A stretch of DNA of 64,000 nt, taken from contig CAZYHV010000008.1 in NCBI GenBank assembly GCA_964647485.1, forward strand, positions 66,191-130,190, in the 5' to 3' direction. Each line of letters opens with the position of its first letter. Positions within the stretch are counted from its first letter, which is position 1. Made by a program: the position numbers and the translations under genes. This stretch comes from FW021-bin31 sp964647485. GTDB taxonomy: Bacteria; Bacteroidota; Bacteroidia; Chitinophagales; Chitinophagaceae. Of the stretch, positions 27,058-35,534 are shown in pieces. A model generated the notes under the pieces. The model saw only the letters and a list, made by a program, of their open reading frames with translations, was not told the origin of the DNA and ran no database searches.

Positions 27058-28092
27058 CTAATAATTATGTTCAAAGTAATCTCTAATCAATTGGTAAATG
27101 GTTGCTGCCAGTTCTGCATTACTTCCTGTTTTGGTGGTTTTTACTACAGTAGCTCCTTTTTTACCGTAAAAAATATTTAATTCTGCCCAATGTTTTCCGG
27201 CTGTAACTTTGATACTTCTTCCGTAATTCAAAGGGGATGACTGGGCTAGTTTTCCGCCCACTTCAGCCAATAAGTTCTTCAGTTCTGCTTCGATAGAAGC
27301 TAACTCTTCCGGTTGATAATATTGTTTGGATGGCTTTGATTTCCGGATTCGTTGGCCTACTCTTTTTTTTATAGCCTCTAAAGTATCTTCTTCAATCTCA
27401 TTTTGAACAGGATTAGAAGAAATACCTTTTTCTTGTTTTTCTTGTAGTTGTTCTTTTTCCTGCTGTTTGACCTCTTGCTCCACCTTAAGGAAGTCCTGAA
27501 AATTATTTTTAGGTAAATATTCTTCTGCAACTATTGAGAGTGGATCTTTATTAAAATATGCTTTCGGGTCATAAGATACAAAACAGCAGCGAGATACATC
27601 ATTGGTCTTAATATCTACGGCGGTAGTCAACTGATAGTTTTTGCTCCATTGGAGGCAGAATTTTTTATAAAAAATAGCATAATAATTGCGGTCTGTTATG
27701 GGATTTGCTAACCGGAACAGTATTTTTAGACCATCGCCTCCCGGAGAGGTAAAATACATTTCTACTTGTGGATCAGTTTGTAGTTTGTTTTTAAGAGTTT
27801 TTTGATCAATGTCGTGTTGTGAGAGGTGATCAATGTCAAGAAAAAAGCGTTCGGTCTTTAGAAAATTTTCTTTTCTGCGGATGCAGGGTTGGAATTGGGC
27901 ACAAACTAGATAAGGAAGTTGCGTTTTCATTTTTCTATATTTGTTGGGATCAATGGCTTGAATCTTTTGCAATCTTCTAACCAAATCGGCAATTTTTCCA
28001 TTAGGGTTGATAATGGCGTTATAGATTTTCAAAACCGAAAAAGGTTGAAGGGGATCGCCGGGTATGGTCAGGTGTTTTCCGAGATACAACAT
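27058..28092 (-). CDS. AEP primase-polymerase-like protein (VirE_N/BT4734-like) between cas1 and cas2
   Basis: 344 aa. Residues ~1-200 resemble the BT4734/VirE N-terminal domain, a member of the archaeo-eukaryotic primase (AEP) superfamily: motif I FFLDID (D86, D88), motif II TSPGGDGLKILF (~115-126), and a third acidic/basic cluster DIKTNDVSRCCFVSYDP (D160, D165, R168). CARF-free CRISPR-associated PrimPols (CAPPs) have been described beside cas1/cas2 in type III systems, where they make primers and fill DNA. After a charged linker, residues ~255-344 form a separate small domain (ELNIFYGKKGATVVKTTKTG) of unknown function, perhaps nucleic-acid binding. Its start is 1 nt from the cas1 stop. Catalytic activity is inferred. 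Confidence 0.8.
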   Translation of the reverse strand: MLYLGKHLTIPGDPLQPFSVLKIYNAIINPNGKIADLVRRLQKIQAIDPNKYRKMKTQLPYLVCAQFQPCIRRKENFLKTERFFLDIDHLSQHDIDQKTLKNKLQTDPQVEMYFTSPGGDGLKILFRLANPITDRNYYAIFYKKFCLQWSKNYQLTTAVDIKTNDVSRCCFVSYDPKAYFNKDPLSIVAEEYLPKNNFQDFLKVEQEVKQQEKEQLQEKQEKGISSNPVQNEIEEDTLEAIKKRVGQRIRKSKPSKQYYQPEELASIEAELKNLLAEVGGKLAQSSPLNYGRSIKVTAGKHWAELNIFYGKKGATVVKTTKTGSNAELAATIYQLIRDYFEHNY

Positions 28093-28093
28093 A

Positions 28094-29086
28094 TTATTTT
28101 GATTTTAAAAATTGTTTGGCCAATTGGTTTGCCATAACCTCTAAATGAGCTTGTCGACTCATTGTTTTTCCATTGAGATTAATGATTTCACTCAAATAAT
28201 CATTTACCGATTGGATTAATATTCTTTTTGCTAAGGGAGTTAATAAAATCCCTTGGTCTTCAGGCTGAACTTCAAAAGCTTCCATAGGAATGGCTTCGGC
28301 CAGGCTTAATTGAAGGACTACGTAATCCATCCAAGCCCTAAATTTTTCAATAAAATCGAAAACCAGAGCCGGTCGATTGTATTCATCGCGATGAAAAATG
28401 CCTACATAGGGATCGAGTCCGGCTTTAATCAGAGCTCCTTCTGTTTTCCCATATAGCATACCGTAAGCATAATTTAATAACGCATTGAAGGGATCTTTAG
28501 CCGGTCGGCGATCTCTTTTTTTAAATTGATAGGCTTTGGGCATAAGGGCGGACAGGGTCTGGAAATATTTTCGACTTGCCGCACCTTCCCACCCTCTTAG
28601 GGTAGGAGCTATATCTGAAATGTAGTCTCCGGAACATTTATTGACTTTTCGTTTGTAATCTTCAATACTATTAATGGCGTACTTAAAAATGTTATGTTCT
28701 TTCCTATGTTTTGCTACATCCGGTTGAAAAGTTAATAGAAGAGCCTCTTGACTATCCATTTTATCCGTTATTAAATCTTTAACCCATTGAACAGCATCCG
28801 GCGCATATAAAAAATTAATTTGAGCTTTACGGATATTACTTATGGATCCATACTTAACACTCCACACCCTCCCCTCCGGATTGCCACCTTGGTCAACAAA
28901 TAAGATATCTACCTGATAGTGTATGGCCATAATAATGGCATCGCTCGTGATTCGTGCGGCTTTACCTATGGAAATGGTATCGACCATATCGGGTGGGAAG
29001 GTTTGTCTTCCTTCATCGGTGGCAACCACAAATAGATCATTTTCCTTTTGTAAGGTGGCTCCGTAAGTGTTAATCACTAAGTTCAT
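28094..29086 (-). CDS. cas1: Cas1 integrase
   Basis: 330-aa metal-dependent integrase that inserts protospacers at the leader-repeat junction. The N-terminal beta domain (MNLVINTYGATLQKENDLFVVAT) is followed by the helical catalytic domain with the three metal ligands: Glu in LRGWEGAASRKYF, His in VGIFHRDEYNRP and Asp in ALVFDFIEKFR. There is no fused reverse transcriptase or Cas6. It lies between the TPR-CSD gene (11-nt gap) and the PrimPol gene (1-nt gap), so all five genes of this group are one transcriptional unit. Confidence 0.97.
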   Translation of the reverse strand: MNLVINTYGATLQKENDLFVVATDEGRQTFPPDMVDTISIGKAARITSDAIIMAIHYQVDILFVDQGGNPEGRVWSVKYGSISNIRKAQINFLYAPDAVQWVKDLITDKMDSQEALLLTFQPDVAKHRKEHNIFKYAINSIEDYKRKVNKCSGDYISDIAPTLRGWEGAASRKYFQTLSALMPKAYQFKKRDRRPAKDPFNALLNYAYGMLYGKTEGALIKAGLDPYVGIFHRDEYNRPALVFDFIEKFRAWMDYVVLQLSLAEAIPMEAFEVQPEDQGILLTPLAKRILIQSVNDYLSEIINLNGKTMSRQAHLEVMANQLAKQFLKSK

Positions 29087-29097
29087 GTTACATTTTA

Positions 29098-30390
29098 TTA
29101 TAATAATTTCACATTGATGGCCATTTTGGAGGCCGTATTTTTTTTCTTATCAAATCCATCGGTAATCTCAAATTCTACTTTGCAGCCGGGTTGAACCTCT
29201 TTTTTTCCTTTTGTTACTGCTTTCATGCCAAAGAAATAATCTTTCCCATTTTTTCCTAAAATCATTCCTGATTTTCCATTCTTATGCAGGTATTTAATTT
29301 GACCACTTTCCTTTCTTTCTTCTCTACCGGAATATTTTTCCCAAAAGGGGAGTAGCTTCTTATGAACGTCCATGAAATGATTTACCTGACCTAAATTTAC
29401 TTCATTTTTGTCTAAAGCTGCTTCTAGTTCTGTAGAGAGATCCCAACCGTTTTCCATCCGTATCCTGGCTATTAGAAGCAAGTGTTGTTTATAACCTTCT
29501 ACTTTTTCAGTATCATCCTGAATTAGTTTAGCTATCCTATCATATAAGTTGACCTTCATTTTAGGCTTACCTTCTAATAAAGCAGCCTGACAGTAGGTGG
29601 CGAGTTTTTCCTCTTTTTCTTTCAGGACATCTCCAAGGTCGGCATATAGGAACCAATCTCGCTTTTTTCGTAATACTTTCCTCAGGATTTTCTCTGCTTT
29701 TTCCTCGTCTCCCAGTTGTTTGTAGGCAAAAGCTCTTTTTCTTTCCATCCATACATCATTTTGATAATGCCACTGAAAACCTTTCTTTTGCGCTTCCTCT
29801 AAAACCCTTAAAAGTTCTTTCGGCTGCTCCAATCCGCCTTTTATTCTTATTTTTATGCTATACCATTCTTCCTGTTGAGAGGCATATTCTACCATTTTCC
29901 CTCTACGATCTTTATAAGAAAAAGGCGTCTGGCTTAATAAATCAGGATCCATGATGTCAATCCAGGATTCTATTTCTTGCCAGGGTACCGGAGGCGTTTT
30001 CATCAGGTTTTTACATAAATGAAAAATAGCTACTCCGGAAAGAGAATATTCCTGATGTGGAGGAGATAAATTTACCATGGCTCGCACTGCTTTCTTTTGT
30101 ACGGATAGATTGGGTGTGTCTTTCACCTTTATTTGTGTATAAAAAATACATTGAGCATATAGGTTATTAATAAATTGGGAATGCTTATATCTGGAGTAAA
30201 GCTGGCGACACACTTCCAAAGCTTCTTGAAACAATTTCATTTGTTTTAAAGAATACGCATAACTCCATCCATCCCATTCGTTGAACTGTTGTGGATCTTT
30301 ATCCCATTCTTCTCGATAAATTTGAAGAGCGGTCTTATATTGTTTGTTCCGTCTATATTGCGATGCTTCTTGTAGTTGAATGTTTGACAT
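29098..30390 (-). CDS. TPR-like protein with C-terminal cold-shock domain, adaptation-operon member
   Basis: 430 aa, cytoplasmic. Residues ~1-350 are helical repeats of TPR type (ASQYRRNKQYKTALQIYREE, LFQEALEVCRQLYSRYKHSQ, AEKILRKVLRKKRDWFLYAD). The last ~70 residues (from ~362) look like a cold-shock/S1-type OB fold: GQIKYLHKNGKSGMILGKNG followed by DYFFG and a CKVEFEI strand. Cold-shock domains bind single-stranded RNA or DNA. The gene starts 5 nt after the helicase stop and ends 11 nt before cas1. I know no named Cas family for it; a role in handling single-stranded prespacers or RNA is inference. Confidence 0.75.
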   Translation of the reverse strand: MSNIQLQEASQYRRNKQYKTALQIYREEWDKDPQQFNEWDGWSYAYSLKQMKLFQEALEVCRQLYSRYKHSQFINNLYAQCIFYTQIKVKDTPNLSVQKKAVRAMVNLSPPHQEYSLSGVAIFHLCKNLMKTPPVPWQEIESWIDIMDPDLLSQTPFSYKDRRGKMVEYASQQEEWYSIKIRIKGGLEQPKELLRVLEEAQKKGFQWHYQNDVWMERKRAFAYKQLGDEEKAEKILRKVLRKKRDWFLYADLGDVLKEKEEKLATYCQAALLEGKPKMKVNLYDRIAKLIQDDTEKVEGYKQHLLLIARIRMENGWDLSTELEAALDKNEVNLGQVNHFMDVHKKLLPFWEKYSGREERKESGQIKYLHKNGKSGMILGKNGKDYFFGMKAVTKGKKEVQPGCKVEFEITDGFDKKKNTASKMAINVKLL

Positions 30391-30395
30391 GATTT

Positions 30396-32591
30396 CTATT
30401 TTTTACTTTTTAATGTTAGGAAGGCGGTTTCTATATCTTTTAATAATGGAGAAGAATTACATTTATTATTCAGATTAATAACCGATGTAAACATTTTTTC
30501 ACCATTGTAATAACACTTAACAGCTGCTTTTTCTTCCGCTCTTTGAAAGCTATAAATTTCATTGAAAAGATCGTGTTGTAGATCCGTTATCTGTATATCT
30601 TTCTTTCCTACAGTATCCTTTAAATTATCATAAAGGACACTGAGAAACTCCATTCTTTCCGGAAACAGGATCTCTTTTTCTTTCATATCCTCTTTTAACG
30701 ACTGCGAAGCCTTTTCCGGTATGCCCTGCTCTTCATACAGTATATTTATTGGTTGTGTAAATTGTTGTAAAAGTTGATTGCAGAAAGTCATATCATTTTG
30801 TGGAGAATTAAAAATAGTAGTTCGTGTAAATTTATTTTTCCCGCCATACCAGAATACCAATGTGCCACGCTCCCCATCCTTCTCAAAAGTATATTGCTCC
30901 TGATAGTTGTGGGCATTTCTGGCTAAAACCTCATATCCAAAATGCTCAGCTCTTGCCATGACATCTTTAAATTTTTCTTGTTGAAAGTGGGTCGCTTTAT
31001 CGAGGCCAAACTGTTCCAGGCGCTGTTCAAAAGTCGTGGTCAACTTATAATGAAAGGTTATGTCTTCCGAAGACATCGGTCCATTTTCAGGATAATGGAA
31101 ATTGACTTTTAATTTCGAGAAACGAGTAACCGGATTATAGTTAAACAAAAAAAGTTGGTTTTTTGCTCTGGTAATGGCCGTATATAACCATCGATTAAAA
31201 GGATCGGATTTCCTGCCTAATTTCAAATCCATATTGACCAAGACACTTTCCCATTCTCCGCCTTGCGCTTTATGACAGGTAATCCCATATCCATATTTCA
31301 CCTTCAAAGCATTAAAATACGGATCCTTTCTTAAGGTATCTTTAAATTGCTGCGTTTTGGGTTTTAGTTGGGGATGTCGATATTTAAAATCCAGATATAA
31401 AGCGATATGCTCTTCATAGGCTAATTGGGGGTCTTCGCTGTATAGAAAATCATCTAAAATTAAACAAGATACGTTCACCGGCTCATTCTTGAAAGGTACC
31501 TCAAGAATCACTTCTCTAAACTTCAAATCTACCCTTCTTTCTTCGCCTTTTTGATTATAACTTTTAATATTGCTGCGGACTTTAGGTACAGAATTAACTC
31601 CTTTTACCTTAACCATGGTACCATTATATAAAGGGGTGTCGTAATTATAATTGTTTTGATTAATAATAAGTAAATCCCCCTTTGCGATTTGATATTTGTT
31701 TTTAAAAACTTGCTCCCTGATTTTTAGATTATACTCCAAAGCGCTTTTGTTGCTAAAGCTGACAATAGCGGTTTTATTAATGAGTAAGTCAGGATTTAAT
31801 GATAAATATTTTGAGGCTACCTCTTCCGGTTTTACAAAATGTACATCTTCTAATTGGTCCGTCAACTTAAAAGTTGCCTTTTTTTCATTGGAAAATAATC
31901 TTTTTCGTAAGTAGCCTGCATTGAAGAGAATACCGCTTTTCTGCTCCTGACGAACTACTTGCGTCATTTCATATTCCAGGGTGTTTATGTCGTATTTCTC
32001 CTTTAAATAATATGCAGAAAGCGCGCCGGAAATAGGATCGGAAACCGGTGGCAGCTGTGCAGGATCACCTACAAAGATCATTTTATCTTTTCTTGCAATA
32101 TTTTGAGGTGCAATAGCCTCAAAGATATCTTTTAAAAGAATTCCTGAGCCGAAGATGAAAAAATCTTGTTCACTCTTTTTATCGGAAATCATAGAAGCTT
32201 CATCAAAAATATAAATTCTTGTAATGCTACTTGAAACGGTATTCAGATTGAACCGAAATTTAAATTGCTTTTTACCTCCTACTTTAATTTCTATCTCATC
32301 TACATCATTTAAGTTATAAATTGCTCGGTGTATGGTAGTAGATTCCATTCCTGTTTTTTCATTCAGAATACGAGCAGCTCTTCCGGTAGGCGCCATTAAA
32401 ACCGTTTCCCACTTGAGATAGTCGATATATTGTGCAATGGTTTTGGTAATCGTTGTTTTACCCGTACCGGCATATCCTTTAAGTAAAAAACACCTACAAT
32501 CAGAATCAAGGAAAGTATCTAAGGCTTGAAAAGCTTTCTCCTGGTCTGCGGTTGGTTTTATTTTTTTATGTGCAAATTCGAGTAGTGTCAT
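30396..32591 (-). CDS. SF1B (RecD/Pif1-like) helicase, first gene of the adaptation operon
   Basis: 731-aa helicase. Q-like region then Walker A KGYAGTGKTT (38-47), motif Ia MAPTGRAA, Walker B IFDEASM (128-134), motif III FVGDPAQLPPVSD (173-185), motif IV-like QVVRQ, motif V YGITCHKAQGGEWESV and motif VI YTAITRAKNQLFLF (~475-490). This is the RecD2/Dda/Pif1 set. About 230 further residues after motif VI have no motif I know. It unwinds DNA (or RNA-DNA hybrids) 5' to 3' in the family. Placement as the head of a five-gene run ending in cas2 suggests it feeds substrates to Cas1-Cas2 or processes the array during integration. Confidence 0.85.
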   Translation of the reverse strand: MTLLEFAHKKIKPTADQEKAFQALDTFLDSDCRCFLLKGYAGTGKTTITKTIAQYIDYLKWETVLMAPTGRAARILNEKTGMESTTIHRAIYNLNDVDEIEIKVGGKKQFKFRFNLNTVSSSITRIYIFDEASMISDKKSEQDFFIFGSGILLKDIFEAIAPQNIARKDKMIFVGDPAQLPPVSDPISGALSAYYLKEKYDINTLEYEMTQVVRQEQKSGILFNAGYLRKRLFSNEKKATFKLTDQLEDVHFVKPEEVASKYLSLNPDLLINKTAIVSFSNKSALEYNLKIREQVFKNKYQIAKGDLLIINQNNYNYDTPLYNGTMVKVKGVNSVPKVRSNIKSYNQKGEERRVDLKFREVILEVPFKNEPVNVSCLILDDFLYSEDPQLAYEEHIALYLDFKYRHPQLKPKTQQFKDTLRKDPYFNALKVKYGYGITCHKAQGGEWESVLVNMDLKLGRKSDPFNRWLYTAITRAKNQLFLFNYNPVTRFSKLKVNFHYPENGPMSSEDITFHYKLTTTFEQRLEQFGLDKATHFQQEKFKDVMARAEHFGYEVLARNAHNYQEQYTFEKDGERGTLVFWYGGKNKFTRTTIFNSPQNDMTFCNQLLQQFTQPINILYEEQGIPEKASQSLKEDMKEKEILFPERMEFLSVLYDNLKDTVGKKDIQITDLQHDLFNEIYSFQRAEEKAAVKCYYNGEKMFTSVINLNNKCNSSPLLKDIETAFLTLKSKK

Positions 32592-32625
32592 TTTGATGGA
32601 TTAAAATATTACGAAAAGATATTTT

Positions 32626-33801
32626 TTATTCTCTTAATATATTTAGTAAGTTTTTTAGAAAATCAGCTAATCGATATACAGTCCAACCTCCTTTCAATGG
32701 ATAGGTATCAGCATCAGGAGTAACGATAACTTTGTGTATAGGGGTTAAATCGAGTATAGCTTCAGTATGACCACGCTTTATACTTGGCGCATTGGTTAAC
32801 TTTATTTCGATGGCACATTGTATCTTTTCTCCCTTTGTTAGCATTAGGTCTATCTCTGCACCGGCTTGTGTACGATAAAACCAGGGATGAATATTCCGAG
32901 GCAACATCATCAAAATTTGTTGTATTACAAAGCCTTCCCATGAATTTCCAGCTTGTGGATGCCCCATTAGCTGGTTGAAACCGTCAATGAAGAGTAAGTG
33001 ATGTAACATTCCGGTGTCTCGAATAAATACTTTAGGGGTTTTTACTAATCTTTTTTTTAGGTTAGTATGCCACGGCTTTAGCGTTCTGATAAGTAGCGCC
33101 TCCTCTAAGTAATACATGGCATTCTTAACGGTTGGCATAGATACCCCCAGTGATCTGGATAGGTTAGAATAATTAAGTATTTGTCCATGTTGATGTGCCA
33201 GCATTTGTATCAATCTTAATAATTCTTGTGTTTGCATAGGTAGCCCTAATAACCTCAGATCCCGGCTGGCATAGGTATAAATAAATGTTTCCATCCAAAT
33301 GGAAACTTCCTCTTCATTCTGAGCAAGAAAAGCAGGTGGAAATCCACCCCTGAACCATAAAGTGTTCAGCTTTGAAACACCGGTCTCCTCCATGGAAAAT
33401 GGGAACATCTCTCTATATTGTGTTCTGCCGGCCAAAGATTCGGAACTTTGTTGGATTAATTCCGGTGAGGCTGAACCCAGCAATAAGAAACGGCCGGGTT
33501 TTCGATTGGCATCTATAAGAGACCGTAATACGGGAAAAAGATTGGGAAAAGTCTGTACTTCATCCAATATCACAGTTTTATTTCTCATCTGATGAAGAAA
33601 GAGTTCAGGATCATTGAGTTTTGCTCTATCTGCTCTTGATTCTAAATCTAAATATATAAACCTGTCTTTCTCCTGTCTATAAAGTTCTTTCACTAGGGTA
33701 GTTTTACCCACTTGTCGTGGTCCATATAATACCACTGCAGGGGTGGAATTCAAATCCTTTTTAATGGTTTTTATTAAGTTCCTTTGTATCATAAGTTTCA
33801 T
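32626..33801 (-). CDS. AAA ATPase with DUF4143, probable passenger inside the CRISPR island
   Basis: 391 aa. Walker A YGPRQVGKTTLVKEL (~25-39), Walker B VILDEVQTFP, sensor LLGSASPELIQQSSESLAGR, a winged-helix-like MLAHQHGQILNYSNLSRSLG block, and the DUF4143 nuclease-like core AGAEIDLMLTKGEKIQCAIEIKL near the end. It is a paralogue of 18865-20115, with the same order of domains but clearly diverged. It separates the effector genes from the adaptation operon and has its own palindrome just upstream (33807-33841), so it is probably an independent insertion and not a Cas component. Confidence 0.85.
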   Translation of the reverse strand: MKLMIQRNLIKTIKKDLNSTPAVVLYGPRQVGKTTLVKELYRQEKDRFIYLDLESRADRAKLNDPELFLHQMRNKTVILDEVQTFPNLFPVLRSLIDANRKPGRFLLLGSASPELIQQSSESLAGRTQYREMFPFSMEETGVSKLNTLWFRGGFPPAFLAQNEEEVSIWMETFIYTYASRDLRLLGLPMQTQELLRLIQMLAHQHGQILNYSNLSRSLGVSMPTVKNAMYYLEEALLIRTLKPWHTNLKKRLVKTPKVFIRDTGMLHHLLFIDGFNQLMGHPQAGNSWEGFVIQQILMMLPRNIHPWFYRTQAGAEIDLMLTKGEKIQCAIEIKLTNAPSIKRGHTEAILDLTPIHKVIVTPDADTYPLKGGWTVYRLADFLKNLLNILRE

Positions 33802-33806
33802 TTAAC

Positions 33807-33841
33807 CATGTAAATTTAAAGTATAATTTTAAATTTACATG
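33807..33841. promoter_or_regulatory. Perfect 14-bp inverted repeat upstream of the ATPase gene
   Basis: CATGTAAATTTAAA at 33807-33820 pairs perfectly with TTTAAATTTACATG at 33828-33841 across a 7-nt loop. It fills the gap between the csx1 stop (33846) and the ATPase start (33801). All-A/T interior makes it an unlikely factor-independent terminator; a dimeric repressor site is more likely. Confidence 0.75.
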
Positions 33842-33845
33842 ATTA

Positions 33846-35534
33846 TTAATATTCTCTAAACTGAACAAACCTGAAAGTAGAGGTTTTATTACCTTGTCTA
33901 TCTTCGGTGGCTATCCTTTCTGTGGTACTGGCTATGCAGGAAATTCCAACTGCTTTCAGTCGGGTAACCAGGCGATACACAAAGGTCATTTCGCCCATAA
34001 TATGTACCGCAGCAGGATTCAGTTTCTTAATTTTAGTTTCATATTCCTCCACGAGCTGTTCTAGTTCAGCATCTTCCCATTCGGGATTGATTTTCGGGAA
34101 GGGAAGGTCGATGACCGATTGGTATTGCGCCTGAGCTTCTCGGATTTGGGCTTCGGGCCAGGCGGTGGAGGGGTGGTTGGAGAGGTTGAGGAGGAGGGAA
34201 TTTGCATTTTTATCTTTTGAAAGCTTTATGGCTCGTATTTCCGGAAGTAAATTCGAATCATTTTTAAAGGTTTCTTCGATTTTATTGATGACCTCCTGTA
34301 ACTTTTGAAATTTATCTTCAAGGTCTTTTTCTAAAACATCGTAACCTTTTGGCATCTCTCTATATCCACCATGATTTATGTCATCTCTATTTTGAGCATT
34401 AATAGAACGATTTCGTTTAGCCAGCTCTTTAATATGAGGTATGGCTAACGCTTTTTCTAAAACCAACTCTTGAGTTTGGGCTATAGATTTATCGCGATGA
34501 AACCTAAATTTCTTTTTCTTTCCGCCAATGGCCAAAAATCCATTAATGGTATTTCGAAGGGTTTTATCATTGATGTCCTCTCCTAAAATGGATAAAACAT
34601 AAGAGGGAAGAAATTCTGACATGATGGTGTAACCTTGCTGAATAAGCCTATGATCAATACACCATTTTACGGAAGGTAAAGCATTGAGTACTTTGCTTTC
34701 ATCGTATTGTTGAAACTTTTGGCCAATAAGTTCAAATATGGGTTTAATTACGGAATGGACGGAGTCGTTTTTTTTTGACAGTAGTTTTTTTACAGCTACT
34801 GCCGAATCACCTTTTGTAATATTCAAGCATCTATTGGTCAAAATATCTTGGCAAAAGAACTTTATATTTTCAGCCCCCTTAACATTTCTATCCTTCATCA
34901 TTTCTACTAAGGAATCAGCATAACCCGCGTTAAAAAACAGCTGTCCTGAATTCGTCCACTCCTGTAATTCCACAAAGTCTTTTAAATTCCAAATTGGGGA
35001 AAAGTCTTTCCCGTTTTTAGGGTACCGAGCCTCCCAGTTACCGTAGTAAATACCACTTACAGTGACATGCTTAAGTAACTTGGCATAATTAATAAGCACC
35101 ATATTAAACATAGGTAAGGTTCGGAATCCATGGGTGATATCGAACGTTATTTTGTCTTCGGGTTCGAGCAAATCAAAAACTTTTGAGAAAATATTCCATA
35201 GTTCTTCTGGTGTTTTACCATCTTCTATGTGAATATTCCTAATGTCGCATTCTAAGCCAAGCTTATTAAGTTCGGCTTTCAAAGGTTCATAGACAACAAC
35301 CTTCTCAGTTTTCGGATTATAATGTTCTTGTTTTCCCCAATTATCCAATGCTCCTTTTGTCGTGAAAATAAAGATTTTGTCCTCCTTAGAAAAGTCTGCA
35401 CAAAAATTCTGAATCGTTGCCAATTGGATAAATCGAGTGGCTTCTACATCCTGTTCATTTTGATTGGGAGCTATATAGTAGGTCTCATTATAGACACTTT
35501 TGCCCAAAAACGATAAAAAAACCTTTCTACTCAT
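33846..35534 (-). CDS. csx1: Csx1/TM1812-like CARF-HEPN ribonuclease with fused ring-nuclease-like domain
   Basis: 562-aa accessory effector of type III CRISPR. The N-terminal CARF domain (~1-180) has SFLG near the start and the TM1812/Csx2 signature FDITHGFRTLPM. A helical HEPN region follows with the RNase motif R-x4-H (R383, H388, in RDDINHGGY). From ~445 a distinct domain begins (LLLNLSNHPSTAWPEAQ, DLPFPKINP, then VHIMGEMTFVY, ASTTER and FRFVQFREY). Its order of motifs resembles the Csx15/Csx20 family of small Rossmann proteins, some of which are ring nucleases that degrade cyclic oligoadenylate. A self-limiting effector is therefore possible. CARF and HEPN calls are firm; the last domain is moderate. 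Confidence 0.85.
   Translation of the reverse strand: MSRKVFLSFLGKSVYNETYYIAPNQNEQDVEATRFIQLATIQNFCADFSKEDKIFIFTTKGALDNWGKQEHYNPKTEKVVVYEPLKAELNKLGLECDIRNIHIEDGKTPEELWNIFSKVFDLLEPEDKITFDITHGFRTLPMFNMVLINYAKLLKHVTVSGIYYGNWEARYPKNGKDFSPIWNLKDFVELQEWTNSGQLFFNAGYADSLVEMMKDRNVKGAENIKFFCQDILTNRCLNITKGDSAVAVKKLLSKKNDSVHSVIKPIFELIGQKFQQYDESKVLNALPSVKWCIDHRLIQQGYTIMSEFLPSYVLSILGEDINDKTLRNTINGFLAIGGKKKKFRFHRDKSIAQTQELVLEKALAIPHIKELAKRNRSINAQNRDDINHGGYREMPKGYDVLEKDLEDKFQKLQEVINKIEETFKNDSNLLPEIRAIKLSKDKNANSLLLNLSNHPSTAWPEAQIREAQAQYQSVIDLPFPKINPEWEDAELEQLVEEYETKIKKLNPAAVHIMGEMTFVYRLVTRLKAVGISCIASTTERIATEDRQGNKTSTFRFVQFREY

Noticed and set aside
28094..29086. Search for a reverse transcriptase fused to or next to Cas1
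   Set aside because: Cas1 has normal length, and no YxDD-containing frame occurs anywhere between the array and cas6. The AEP-like protein is the only polymerase candidate.
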